Positions 1-6,614 of a stretch of DNA of 17,000 nt are shown piece by piece (the first letter of the stretch is position 1; each line of letters opens with the position of its first letter). The notes beneath the pieces were generated by a model. The model was not told the DNA's origin and ran no database searches. It was given only the letters and a program-made list of their open reading frames with translations. Location of the stretch: positions 1 through 17,000 of the forward strand of contig CAZFLD010000082.1 of NCBI GenBank assembly GCA_964519835.1, in the 5' to 3' direction. Source of the stretch: CAZFLD01 sp964519835 (GTDB taxonomy: Bacteria; Spirochaetota; Spirochaetia; DSM-27196; CAZFLD01). Position numbers and translations under genes: made by a program.

Positions 1-532
1 GCAAGGCGTATGCGCAGAGTGAGACGCCAAGCACCAGCCAGACCATGCTTGCCCCGTAAACCACGGACCAAGTCGTCTCCAGACCTTCGACCAGAAACGC
101 CGGACCAAGGAGCATCACTGTCGTGGCAGCGGACTGCACAAAAAGCTGATAAGCCATGGGAAGGCCGCCTAGGTCGGCACCACGAAGCCCGGCACGCCGC
201 TGGATAAGGCTCGCCGCCGTGATTGCCGCGGCGGATAGGAGCGGCAGAAGATAGTAGACCGGCACACCTCGATCGATCGCAACAAGCACGCACGATAGCC
301 ATATGCCGTGCGACAGAATCCCAACAAGGGCTACACGGCCGATCTGCCGCAACGGGACACGACGAACCTCCCTCCGCAAAAGAGCCATACCACCCGTGAT
401 AAGAGTTAGCGCGAGATACCGCCACAAAAGCAATGTAAAAGGACCCGAGTAGGGCAGGCCGAACTCGGCACCGATAAAGCCGGAGTTCCAAAGCAGAACA
501 AACAGCCCAGACCAAAAAACGACGGCTCGCAC
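1..532 (-). CDS. EamA/DMT-family transporter, 3' end cut by window, middle apparently missing
   Basis: Translation on the minus strand from GTG at 532-530 gives 177 residues with no stop before the window edge. The N-terminus has the drug/metabolite transporter signature WNSGFIGAEFGLPYSGP (about residues 15-31) and then LLLWRYLALTL, typical of helices 1-2 of EamA exporters. Several hydrophobic segments follow. Family members are usually about 290 residues in two halves. Here the text passes from helix 3 (SHGIWLSCVLVAIDRGVP, 75-91) almost directly to a stretch resembling the start of the second half (LLPLLSAAAITAASLIQRR, 95-113). The usual helix 4-5 segment with its GERL-like motif is not seen, so about 45-60 residues may be deleted in frame. 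Start chosen from GGAG at 540-537. It lies 11 nt downstream of the diguanylate cyclase stop, so the two are probably co-transcribed. Substrate unknown. Confidence 0.8.
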   Translation of the reverse strand, partial: MRAVVFWSGLFVLLWNSGFIGAEFGLPYSGPFTLLLWRYLALTLITGGMALLRREVRRVPLRQIGRVALVGILSHGIWLSCVLVAIDRGVPVYYLLPLLSAAAITAASLIQRRAGLRGADLGGLPMAYQLFVQSAATTVMLLGPAFLVEGLETTWSVVYGASMVWLVLGVSLCAYAL

Positions 533-543
533 GGGTCTCCGAG

Positions 544-1578
544 CTACTCCTCGTCCGCGACGACCACCTGGTTGCGGCCTTTGTGCTTGGCTTGATAGAG
601 GGCTTTGTCCGCGCGCCCGATGAGGTGATCCATCGTTTCCTCGCGTGTCGCCTGCGCAACTCCGCCGGAAATCGTAACCGTGCCGACCTTGGGGAACGTT
701 GTCTCGCCGGTGACGTGTCTAACTCGTTCCATGACCGCATGCGCCTCGCTTCCGTCGATCTCCGGCATGATCGCCAGAAATTCCTCGCCGCCCCAGCGAA
801 TCGCGTGGTCGTACTCGCGAAGCTGCTTATCGAGTATCTGTGCGACCTTCTTCAACACACGGTCGCCGAGGTTGTGGCCAAACGTGTCGTTTACCGACTT
901 GAAGTGATCGATATCGATTAGGCCGATCGAAAAGGCGTGCCCCCCGCGCTTGAGCCGCGCCCTCTCGCGGCGGAGGGCTTTTTCCGCGGCCAGTCGGTTC
1001 GCCAAGCCGGTGAGCTGGTCGGTGTGTGCGAGCTTTTCGAGGCGTTGTTGGGCTACCTGGTCGGCCTTGAGGGCCGCTTCACGTGCCATCATCTCGTCAT
1101 GGATGTCGCGGGTGATGGCGGCAATCTGCGGCTTGCCCGCCCGGTCGTCACGAGTGTAGGAACGAGTTTCGACCCACCGGTAGCTTCCGTCTTTGTGGCG
1201 GATGCGATATTTCACGCGCGTAAGGGCACCCTCGATGCTGTCGGCGTGGTCACGAGCAATCCGATCGAGATCGTCGGGATGAAAAAACTCGTAGGCGCTC
1301 TTTCCAATCAGATCATGCGGCGAAAAGCCGAGGATGTCTTTGGCGTTCCTGCCGACCCACACGTAGTCGCCGTTGGGATTGTGCACCGAGATCATGTCGT
1401 GGGAATGCTCGAGGACAAGCGAACAAATTCCGCCGTCGACGGCCTCTACGCCGCGAACGCGTTCATCGGCGGCGGCAGGCTCGATCCCAAGCTCCGCCTC
1501 GATTTGGGTCACTTGCTTTTTGAGTCTTCCCAGCCTGGCAAGCTTTTTTGCGCGACCGGTCCTCTCAAAATCATCCAT
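544..1578 (-). CDS. PAS-GGDEF diguanylate cyclase
   Basis: A 344-residue cytoplasmic sensor and diguanylate cyclase that would make c-di-GMP from two GTP. Residues 1-35 are basic and probably helical. A PAS domain of the PAS_3 type spans about 50-165 (SLVLEHSHDMISVHNPNGDY, then FFHPDD, then the C-terminal motif HKDGSYRWVETR). A short helix (165-185) leads to the GGDEF domain, about 183-343. The active site reads GGEEF (263-267), with the DQLTGLANR and FKSVNDTFGHNLGD motifs present. An RxxD inhibitory site (REYD, 254-257) sits five residues before GGEEF, so product inhibition is expected. No membrane segment is visible. A TATACT box lies 10 nt upstream of the ATG and no Shine-Dalgarno site is seen. 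The PAS ligand cannot be told from sequence. Confidence 0.93.
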   Translation of the reverse strand: MDDFERTGRAKKLARLGRLKKQVTQIEAELGIEPAAADERVRGVEAVDGGICSLVLEHSHDMISVHNPNGDYVWVGRNAKDILGFSPHDLIGKSAYEFFHPDDLDRIARDHADSIEGALTRVKYRIRHKDGSYRWVETRSYTRDDRAGKPQIAAITRDIHDEMMAREAALKADQVAQQRLEKLAHTDQLTGLANRLAAEKALRRERARLKRGGHAFSIGLIDIDHFKSVNDTFGHNLGDRVLKKVAQILDKQLREYDHAIRWGGEEFLAIMPEIDGSEAHAVMERVRHVTGETTFPKVGTVTISGGVAQATREETMDHLIGRADKALYQAKHKGRNQVVVADEE

Positions 1579-1588
1579 GGCCGACCAA

Positions 1589-1594
1589 AGTATA
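1589..1594 (-). promoter_or_regulatory. -10 box of the diguanylate cyclase gene
   Basis: The minus strand reads TATACT, 10 nt before the ATG at 1578. Transcription starting 6-7 nt downstream would leave a leader of only 3-4 nt. No convincing -35 hexamer is visible at 17 nt; the region just upstream is occupied by a hairpin (1595-1611). Confidence 0.5.
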
Positions 1595-1623
1595 CTGCGG
1601 TGACTCCGCAGCCGGATACCGGC
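1595..1623. other. Two adjacent small hairpins between genes
   Basis: CTGCGG (1595-1600) pairs with CCGCAG (1606-1611) across a 5-nt loop. GCCGG (1611-1615) pairs with CCGGC (1619-1623) across a 3-nt loop. They lie 18 nt beyond the stop of the small membrane protein gene and directly upstream of the -10 box of the next gene. They could end the first transcript weakly, since there is no long T run, or bind a regulator. Confidence 0.35.
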
Positions 1624-1641
1624 TTCAAAGCGATTGGTGTG

Positions 1642-1860
1642 TTAGCCCTTGGCCGCGAACAGGGCGACGATCCACACGATGCAGGCGCCGGTCCAGATCA
1701 CACTGCCGGCAAAGGCGATATGGTCTCGGTTGATTGCGGCGGACACGCTGAAGAGAACCCCGGAAACGACAAAGCCCACCAGACCGACAAACTCGGCGCG
1801 CTCTTTGCGCGTGAACCGTCGTTTCGCCTTGGTGCCTTCTCTATTGGTCATCTGAGGCAC
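1642..1860 (-). CDS. Small two-helix membrane protein, unknown function
   Basis: A 72-codon frame with a basic N-terminus (REGTKAKRRFTRKER, about 8-22) and two hydrophobic stretches, about 24-43 and 50-70, separated by the short polar loop NRDH. This layout predicts an inner-membrane hairpin protein with the basic end in the cytoplasm. GTG at 1860 and ATG at 1851 are both possible starts; neither has a clear Shine-Dalgarno site. It lies upstream of and in the same direction as the diguanylate cyclase (63 nt apart). I do not recognise the family; the coding call rests on the membrane topology, the positive-inside charge pattern and the gene spacing. Confidence 0.55.
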   Translation of the reverse strand: MPQMTNREGTKAKRRFTRKERAEFVGLVGFVVSGVLFSVSAAINRDHIAFAGSVIWTGACIVWIVALFAAKG

Positions 1861-1953
1861 GATAATTGTTGAAGACCGGGATGTCGAGGGCGAAGGCGCC
1901 TTTTTGCGCGGCGCGCGCCGGCGGGGCGAGGTGGCAAATCGTGCGATTCTCGA

Positions 1954-1959
1954 TATACT
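1954..1959 (+). promoter_or_regulatory. -10 box upstream of the histidine phosphatase gene
   Basis: TATACT on the plus strand, with a weak -35 candidate TGGCAA at 1932-1937 (16-nt spacing). It would give a leader of about 60 nt containing the strong ribosome binding site at 2016-2025. Inference from motif and position only. Confidence 0.4.
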
Positions 1960-2015
1960 CGCACAATTCTCACACTACACTTTTATCCTTGCCCCGGACG
2001 GTGCGCCGGCATGTT

Positions 2016-2025
2016 GGGAGGAGGA
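2016..2025 (+). promoter_or_regulatory. Ribosome binding site that sets the phosphatase start
   Basis: GGGAGGAGGA lies 3 nt before GTG 2029. An in-frame ATG at 2011 lies partly upstream of this site, so the GTG is the better start. Confidence 0.65.
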
Positions 2026-2028
2026 CCC

Positions 2029-2766
2029 GTGCAGCTCTACATCATTCGTCACGCGCAGTCGTTCAACAACGCGTTGCGTGATCAGGCCGATCGCGTCTGC
2101 GATCCGCACCTTACCGAACTCGGCCGACAACAGGCGAAGCGGCTCGCGCACCACCTCGCGAATGAGCCACATCCCGAGCAGCGCCACGGGCGGGATCCCG
2201 AGGAGACGAGCGTCGAGACGGTAGAGGGGTACGGGATCGTGCGCCTCTTTTGCAGCGCGATGCACCGCTCGCTCGAGACCGCGACGACGATCGGTGAAGC
2301 GGTCGGCGTACGGCCCGAAGTTTGGATCGATCTGCACGAGAACGGTGGGGTCTTCCTGGACCATCGCGACGAGCGCGGCGTGGTCGGTTATCCCGGCATG
2401 ACCCGACGAGAGATCGAGGCGGCGTTCCCGACCGCGGTGGTCGGTGACGGTGTGGGCGACGCAGGCTGGTGGGCCCCGGTAGCCGGGGAGGAGGATTGGC
2501 CGACCTGCCAGGGGCGAGCGATTCGGGTGGCCAAACAGTTGTGGCGATGGGCCGACGACGGCGTCGAAGGACCGGTCACGCTCGTAAGCCACGCCGGCTT
2601 TATGGAGGCGCTGTTGAAGGCGATGCTCGACCGGCTCCCCGGGGCAAGCATAACAATCTATCATCTCAACACCGCGATCTCGCGGATCGATCTAGGACCC
2701 GGACACGAGTTGCGCCTGCGCTATCTCAATCGCGTGCCGCATCTTTTGCAGGAGCTTGTTTCGTAA
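2029..2766 (+). CDS. Histidine phosphatase family (phosphoglycerate-mutase-like) protein
   Basis: A 245-residue cytoplasmic protein of the histidine phosphatase superfamily, which transfers phosphate through a phosphohistidine. The N-terminus holds the catalytic motif YIIRHAQS (nucleophile His8 after Arg7). SAMHRSLETA (76-85) supplies the second arginine. VSHAGFMEAL (186-195) carries the second catalytic histidine, His188. LHENGGVF (102-109) fits the usual acid-residue region. The family includes sugar-phosphate and nucleotide phosphatases and mutases, and the substrate cannot be inferred. The start is GTG at 2029, placed by the strong ribosome binding site just upstream. It appears to be a single-gene transcript: the neighbours on both sides lie on the minus strand. 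Confidence 0.9.
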   Translation: MQLYIIRHAQSFNNALRDQADRVCDPHLTELGRQQAKRLAHHLANEPHPEQRHGRDPEETSVETVEGYGIVRLFCSAMHRSLETATTIGEAVGVRPEVWIDLHENGGVFLDHRDERGVVGYPGMTRREIEAAFPTAVVGDGVGDAGWWAPVAGEEDWPTCQGRAIRVAKQLWRWADDGVEGPVTLVSHAGFMEALLKAMLDRLPGASITIYHLNTAISRIDLGPGHELRLRYLNRVPHLLQELVS

Positions 2767-2852
2767 CCGCCTCCGAGGCAGGAAACGATCTCGGCGTGGT
2801 GGTGATGCCCGCGCACTCCGGCATTGGGGTCGCCGTTCTGGAGCGTGGATGC

Positions 2853-2870
2853 CCGTGGTTCCTTCCACGG
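2853..2870 (+). terminator. Possible hairpin terminator after the phosphatase gene
   Basis: CCGTGG and CCACGG form a perfect 6-bp stem with a 6-nt loop, 86 nt after the phosphatase stop. There is no T run after it, so a role in termination is weakly supported. Confidence 0.25.
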
Positions 2871-2923
2871 TCCGACCCGTAGGTAATGTCACTAACCCTG
2901 GTGCTGGCCCCACGTACAACCGA

Positions 2924-2948
2924 CTGTCGCTCAAGGAGTTAGCGACAG
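2924..2948. other. 8-bp inverted repeat
   Basis: CTGTCGCT (2924-2931) and AGCGACAG (2941-2948) are perfectly complementary with a 9-nt spacer. The repeat lies in the gap (2767-3020) between two convergent genes, so it may block transcription from either side. No T tract follows on either strand. Nothing else is recognisable in that gap. Confidence 0.4.
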
Positions 2949-3020
2949 CTGCCGGTAGCCTGCGCGAATCGGCCTGAGTCGTCGCTGCAAACGTTTGCGG
3001 GGCTGGGAAATACTGGTCCT

Positions 3021-3284
3021 TCAGCACCAGGGTTCGTGGCATTTCAAGACACTTGCGCCGGTTCGCCGCGTGTACTCCTGGACGACTTTGATGCCGGCGG
3101 CATAGCCGCCGTAGGTCGGCATGCCGAAGCGGGGCAGATCGAGTTTGTTGGCCCAGTGGTCGCTGAACATATCGAGCATCGGTCGCCAGGGCTCTACAAA
3201 ACGACGAGCAAATGCCTCGCCCGGATCTGCTGCCTGGGTCACCTCGTGATAAAACTGGTCCGTAGGAACAAAACAGGTTGTCAT
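3021..3284 (-). CDS. 87-residue protein resembling the C-terminal end of DUF2268 proteins
   Basis: The frame encodes 87 residues. Its second half, LDLPRFGMPTYGGYAAGIK (about 49-67) followed by VVQEYTRRTG, looks like the C-terminal end of DUF2268-type (YjaZ-like, putative Zn-protease) proteins, which end with a conserved GYxxGxxIVxxYLxRT stretch. The HExxH metal-binding motif expected upstream in that family is absent, so this is not a protease as it stands. The start looks genuine: AGGAGG lies 6 nt before ATG 3284, and a TTGACC / TATTCT promoter lies upstream. Either it is a real small protein derived from the C-terminal part, or the remnant of a truncated gene that kept expression signals. 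The family link is from memory of the motif and is moderate. Confidence 0.5.
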   Translation of the reverse strand: MTTCFVPTDQFYHEVTQAADPGEAFARRFVEPWRPMLDMFSDHWANKLDLPRFGMPTYGGYAAGIKVVQEYTRRTGASVLKCHEPWC

Positions 3285-3306
3285 CTCTCTCCTCCTGCGG
3301 GGAGGA

Positions 3307-3337
3307 AGAATAGAGCCTCACGTAACGTTAGGGTCAA
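3307..3337 (-). promoter_or_regulatory. Promoter of the DUF2268-like small gene
   Basis: On the minus strand TTGACC (3337-3332) is followed by TCTATT (3314-3309) at 17 nt or TATTCT (3312-3307) at 19 nt. The strong ribosome binding site and ATG at 3284 follow at a normal distance. Confidence 0.45.
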
Positions 3338-3386
3338 TCGGCGACATCGCACGGTGCGCGGGGTTCTGGAACACCGGCCAACGCGG

Positions 3387-3392
3387 TATATT
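3387..3392 (+). promoter_or_regulatory. -10 box giving a predicted leaderless mRNA for the CMD-like gene
   Basis: TATATT ends 6 nt before GTG 3399, so transcription would begin at or next to the start codon. No Shine-Dalgarno sequence is visible, which agrees with leaderless translation. The -35 region (TTCTGG, 3364-3369) is poor. Confidence 0.5.
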
Positions 3393-3398
3393 GGTTCC

Positions 3399-4481
3399 GT
3401 GAAAGTGCTTCCGGGCCTCAATGAGATTCGTTGGTCCACGCCCCTGGTGGAGCCCATGGATACCGCTGAGCTCGAACGTGAGCTCAAAAGGTACCTCTAC
3501 GCCGGCGTGTTCCCCGACGTTCTGCGCCGAGTAGCCTATCAGCCATGGCTTGCTCGGGCGGAGGTACGGTGCTTCCGGCCGACGGTGTCGAAAATCTCAC
3601 CCGATCTTGCGGCACTTACCATGTTTATCTCGTGTCAGCAGAATTCCTGCCGCTATTGCTACGGCGCCGCACGATCGATCCTCAGAATACTTGGCCTGCA
3701 CGAAGGGGAAATCCGCTCTATAGAGCGGAAGGCGGGAACTGCCGAAGAAAATAACCAACCCGTAACGCGATTTGTGCGCAAACTCGCCGAGGCGGATCCC
3801 CGACCCGGGAAGACCGAGCTGGACGAGCTGCGACAGTCCGGGCTCGATCAAACGGCAATAGCGGAGATCATCGGCGTCGTCACAGCGGCCAACTTCAGCA
3901 ACCGCAACTGCACGTTTCTGGCAGCCCCGCCGGAGAATCATCTCGAGCACATGGCCGAGACTTTTGTGGGCAAGGTTATGCGCCTACTCTGGGGGAAGAA
4001 AAACGGCGCGGTGAAACCTCGCTCTGATGACCTCGATGTCCAGGATCCGGGCGACGCCTTTTCTCCGTTTGTCGGCTTGGTGGCGGGGACGGCGTACGCA
4101 AAGTGGTTGCGAAACGCTGTGGATGGATGTTTAGCATCACCGTCAATAGCCGCCGAGACCAAGCTTATGATGTTTGCTGTGATTGGGCGCACGCTTCAAT
4201 GTCCGGCGTTTGAAACGGCATGTGAGCACGCTCTTATCGACTCTGGGTGGACCAATGCGGAGATTGGTGCCTGTCTATCCTCGCTGAAATCCCCGCGGCT
4301 CCCTGAAGGCCACGAGCATCTGTTGACGTGGACCCGAGAGACGGTCTGGTATGACACGTTTGACGTTCAAGAAAAAACGCGTGAGTTAGCGGAACGGATG
4401 GACGATACCTACAGGCTCGTAGATGCCGTAGGCACAGCCGCACTGGGGAACGCTCTTGTTCGCCTGGGACTCCTGCTATAG
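3399..4481 (+). CDS. AhpD/carboxymuconolactone-decarboxylase-like protein, two-domain
   Basis: A 360-residue soluble protein from GTG 3399 (first residues VKVLPGLNEIRWSTPLVEP). Residues 65-110 carry an AhpD-like core: SCQQNSCRYCYGAAR with Cys84-Arg-Tyr-Cys87 in the CxxC position, followed by helical LGLHEGEIRSIE. The second half (about 220-300) repeats the fold-like pattern: LVAGTAYAKW, then ETKLMMFAVIGRTLQCPAFE (253-272), but with Cys268 and Cys275 spaced too far apart for a CxxC motif. This suggests a tandem duplication with only the first site redox-active. AhpD-type proteins act as peroxidase or alkylhydroperoxidase partners; the actual substrate here is unknown. A longer frame opens upstream at 3036 but crosses the divergent promoter, so it is not used. 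The adenylate cyclase gene starts 6 nt after the stop, so the two are surely co-transcribed. Confidence 0.75.
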   Translation: MKVLPGLNEIRWSTPLVEPMDTAELERELKRYLYAGVFPDVLRRVAYQPWLARAEVRCFRPTVSKISPDLAALTMFISCQQNSCRYCYGAARSILRILGLHEGEIRSIERKAGTAEENNQPVTRFVRKLAEADPRPGKTELDELRQSGLDQTAIAEIIGVVTAANFSNRNCTFLAAPPENHLEHMAETFVGKVMRLLWGKKNGAVKPRSDDLDVQDPGDAFSPFVGLVAGTAYAKWLRNAVDGCLASPSIAAETKLMMFAVIGRTLQCPAFETACEHALIDSGWTNAEIGACLSSLKSPRLPEGHEHLLTWTRETVWYDTFDVQEKTRELAERMDDTYRLVDAVGTAALGNALVRLGLLL

Positions 4482-4487
4482 ACGACC

Positions 4488-5264
4488 ATGAGCCCGTGGG
4501 TTGTCGCCTTTTTTGGAGCAATACTCGCCGCGCTTGCTTTCGGCCTTGCCGTTCTGCGGCTTGCTGCTCGCAGTCGGCAGTACCTGCGGCGAGTGGAAAC
4601 CCTCGAGAAGTCACTCGAAGAGCTCGAGACTACCTTCGGGAAATTCGTGCCGCCGGAGTTGGTGGGACGCATGGCCGGCGAGGGAACCGAGCTCCCGGCG
4701 CAAAACAAAAAGGTCACGGTCCTCTTTGCCGACATACGGGGATTTACCGCCCTGACCGAGAGACTCCCCCCCGAAATCCTCGTTGACATACTAAACGGCT
4801 ATATCAGGAGGATGAGCGGTGCGATTACGAGAAACCACGGCGTTGTAAACAAGTTAATCGGTGACGGCATTATGGCAAGCTTCGGCACGGTTAGGCCAAA
4901 CGCCTGGCAGAGTACGGACGCAGTCGCAGCCTCCGTCGATATGATCAGAGAACTGACGATCTATAATCGCGAGCTCGCCTCCAACAGCAGGCCGGAGCTC
5001 GCAATCGGCATCGGCATTCACACCGGCGAGGCGATAGTGGGGATTGTGGGCTCCGAGCACCTCCTCGAATACACCGCACTTGGAGACGTGGTAAACGTCG
5101 CGTCTCGCGTGGAGACGCTAACCCGCGCGCTTTGCGCCGACATCCTTATCACCGACGCTGTGGAGAGAGAACTGGATGATCGGTTTGAGCTCGACAAGAT
5201 GGAGCCTGCGCCGGTCAAGGGCAAGAGCGGCGTGATCCAGACGTACTCCGTCCGCGCAGAGTGA
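4488..5264 (+). CDS. Membrane-anchored class III adenylate cyclase
   Basis: A 258-residue protein that would convert ATP to cAMP. One N-terminal membrane helix (about 5-27) is followed by a charged, probably coiled-coil linker (30-50), a short conserved FVPPELVGRM segment, and the cyclase domain (about 75-256). FADIRGFT carries the first metal aspartate (Asp82) and IGDGIMA the second (Asp126). Lys122 and Asp200 (in YTALGDVVNVASR) are the adenine-selecting pair, so ATP rather than GTP is the likely substrate. Asn203 and Arg207 complete the transition-state site. All key residues are present. There is no large sensor domain; control may come through the membrane helix, dimerisation or a partner. 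It follows the AhpD-like gene by 6 nt, suggesting a link between a redox-type protein and cAMP signalling. Its stop abuts that of the convergent next gene with no spacer. Confidence 0.93.
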   Translation: MSPWVVAFFGAILAALAFGLAVLRLAARSRQYLRRVETLEKSLEELETTFGKFVPPELVGRMAGEGTELPAQNKKVTVLFADIRGFTALTERLPPEILVDILNGYIRRMSGAITRNHGVVNKLIGDGIMASFGTVRPNAWQSTDAVAASVDMIRELTIYNRELASNSRPELAIGIGIHTGEAIVGIVGSEHLLEYTALGDVVNVASRVETLTRALCADILITDAVERELDDRFELDKMEPAPVKGKSGVIQTYSVRAE

Positions 5265-5888
5265 CTAAGGCGCTGGACCGGCCTGGATCTTTTTCCTCAG
5301 CACCGTCCTGAGTCTCTCCGGAGCCGTCTTCGTGAAATCCGACAAGTAGATTTCGCGGTGGCCATGAGCCGCGTACTCGTAGCCGGCCCGTTCCACAAAC
5401 GCATCCATAATGGCAAAGGTGGCCTGTTCCGTATCGAAGGGCCCAACATGGAGGATCTGGGCACACAAGCCGTCACTCACCTTCTCAAAGCAAAGCTCGC
5501 CCAAAAGCGCCGCCGGCTTTTTTCCCTTGGTGGCGGCGAGCGCCGCCTCGATGTCCGCCTCTGTTACAAAGTCCGGTTGCTGGATGCCGAGAACCCACGC
5601 CCAGTTGTCGCGGTCCATCGAATCGCCGGACGGGTCAGCGAGGGTCCAAAAGCCGGTGAGCGGCATGACCTTGTAGTCTATTTCGCGCTGCCTTTTGATA
5701 ACAAACTTGAGTTTGTAGGAAACGGGATAGAGCGTCCCGACAGCCTCTTGAAAGCGTGTTGAGGTGCTTGGGTCTCCCGTACCGTCGATCAGCAAAAAAG
5801 GAAACGCGGGCACGTCGACTATGACGGGCTTGATCTTCGAGGCGCCATAGAACTCTTTGAGCTGTTTTTTGTAATCGAAGGTCTGCAT
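5265..5888 (-). CDS. GyrI-like small-molecule-binding domain protein
   Basis: A 207-residue cytoplasmic protein. Features typical of stand-alone GyrI-like proteins (the SOUL/BacR ligand-binding fold) include AFPFLLIDGTGDP (28-40), LYPVSYKLKF (53-62), a tryptophan-rich stretch GFWTLADPSGD (79-89) with DRDNWAWVLGIQQPDF, and the C-terminal ILHVGPFDTEQATFAIMDAF (145-164) with HREIYLSDF. Relatives bind hydrophobic or drug-like ligands; some members have been described as cyclopropanoid hydrolases. No DNA-binding domain is attached. The start is ATG 5888, because a TATCAT box ends exactly 6 nt upstream (leaderless layout). A longer frame to 6071 runs into the divergent gene and is rejected. Confidence 0.85.
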   Translation of the reverse strand: MQTFDYKKQLKEFYGASKIKPVIVDVPAFPFLLIDGTGDPSTSTRFQEAVGTLYPVSYKLKFVIKRQREIDYKVMPLTGFWTLADPSGDSMDRDNWAWVLGIQQPDFVTEADIEAALAATKGKKPAALLGELCFEKVSDGLCAQILHVGPFDTEQATFAIMDAFVERAGYEYAAHGHREIYLSDFTKTAPERLRTVLRKKIQAGPAP

Positions 5889-5893
5889 TCTGC

Positions 5894-5900
5894 TATGATA
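5894..5900. promoter_or_regulatory. Overlapping divergent -10 boxes
   Basis: The plus strand reads TATGAT at 5894-5899, and the minus strand reads TATCAT at 5900-5895. The two hexamers share five base pairs. The minus-strand box ends 6 nt before ATG 5888. The plus-strand box ends 8 nt before ATG 5908. Polymerase could use only one direction at a time, so the GyrI-like and lipoprotein genes should compete for the same box. Confidence 0.5.
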
Positions 5901-5907
5901 CCAGACG

Positions 5908-6563
5908 ATGCTGCCGCGTGCTTTGCCGGAATCATACATGCGTGTGGTTTTTGTCGCGCACGCCTGTTTTCTCGCTCTTGTCGGCCTTATCGGCCTCGGC
6001 GCTTGTGCCGGCACATTGCCTGCCGAACGGCCTGAGGATTTCGCAGTCCGTCTACGTCTCGACGGCGGCATGGTTCATCGTGGCCAAGTCTTCCGCCTCT
6101 CGTCACAGGTCTCCTACATCCACGAGTGGGAGGGTGAGCACCGGCGCCTTTTGGTCTTTGTCGCAACGGATGATCTCCTGGACGAGGTCTACGAGCTGGT
6201 TCGTCGTGAACGGGCCGACAGGATCGGCGTTTGGGTCGAGGAGGAGGTCTACGACCGCGGCGGCTACGACATACACGTCGAGGCCGGCGGCGGGTCGTGG
6301 GAGATCCGGAACTCGGGGATGAGTTTTGTGCGGGATCAGTGGCAGGACGAGTTCGCAAGAATACGAGCCGAGCTGTCGGGGCTCGCCGGCTGGAGGGCGT
6401 CGGCGGCGGGCCCGGTGCTCCGGGCGCAGATGAAGGAGGGGCAAGCGGCGGCAACACGCTCCGCTCGGTGCGCGAAGAAGCGACCATCGCCGTGCCGGCA
6501 GAGGCGCATCGAGTGGAGATCGAGCTTGGCCTCGAATCGGCACGAGTCCGGGTTTTGGAGTAA
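5908..6563 (+). CDS. Putative lipoprotein, probable frameshift in the C-terminal third
   Basis: From ATG 5938 the protein begins with a lipoprotein signal peptide: hydrophobic VAHACFLALVGLIG, then lipobox LGAC (Cys23). ATG 5908 in the same frame is also possible, adding ten residues, and is next to the -10 box. The exported part (EDFAVRLRLDGGMVHRGQ, then YDIHVEAGGGSWEI and SFVRDQWQDEFARIRAEL) looks like a beta-rich globular domain of unknown family. After about 6390 the frame turns into arginine- and serine-rich text that would run on to 6840, through the start of the next gene. In the frame one base earlier, positions about 6395-6563 read as a natural tail, with a glycine-rich linker, then LRSVREEATIAVPAEAHRVE and a stop at 6561. 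A one-base loss near 6375-6460, in a GC-rich stretch, explains this. It may be a sequencing error or a real mutation. Confidence 0.6.
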
Positions 6564-6602
6564 GGGGTTGCGGGCACCGTGGCAGGCCCTGTCGCAAATC
6601 GC

Positions 6603-6608
6603 TATACT
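6603..6608 (+). promoter_or_regulatory. -10 box giving a predicted leaderless mRNA for the Uma2 gene
   Basis: TATACT ends exactly 6 nt before ATG 6615, and no Shine-Dalgarno site is present. This supports the ATG at 6615 over the in-frame ATG at 6579, which lies upstream of the box. Confidence 0.5.
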
Positions 6609-6614
6609 TATGAC

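Noticed and set aside
937..1872. A 311-codon open frame on the plus strand across the diguanylate cyclase
   Set aside because: It is antisense to a gene with complete PAS and GGDEF motifs and shows no recognisable domain of its own.
3036..3398. N-terminal extension of the CMD-like gene to ATG 3036
   Set aside because: It overlaps the divergent DUF2268-like gene and both promoters, and its text has no family resemblance; GTG 3399 has a -10 box at the leaderless distance.
5889..6071. N-terminal extension of the GyrI-like gene to 6071
   Set aside because: It is antisense to the lipoprotein signal peptide and is basic, low-complexity text; the family begins near ATG 5888.
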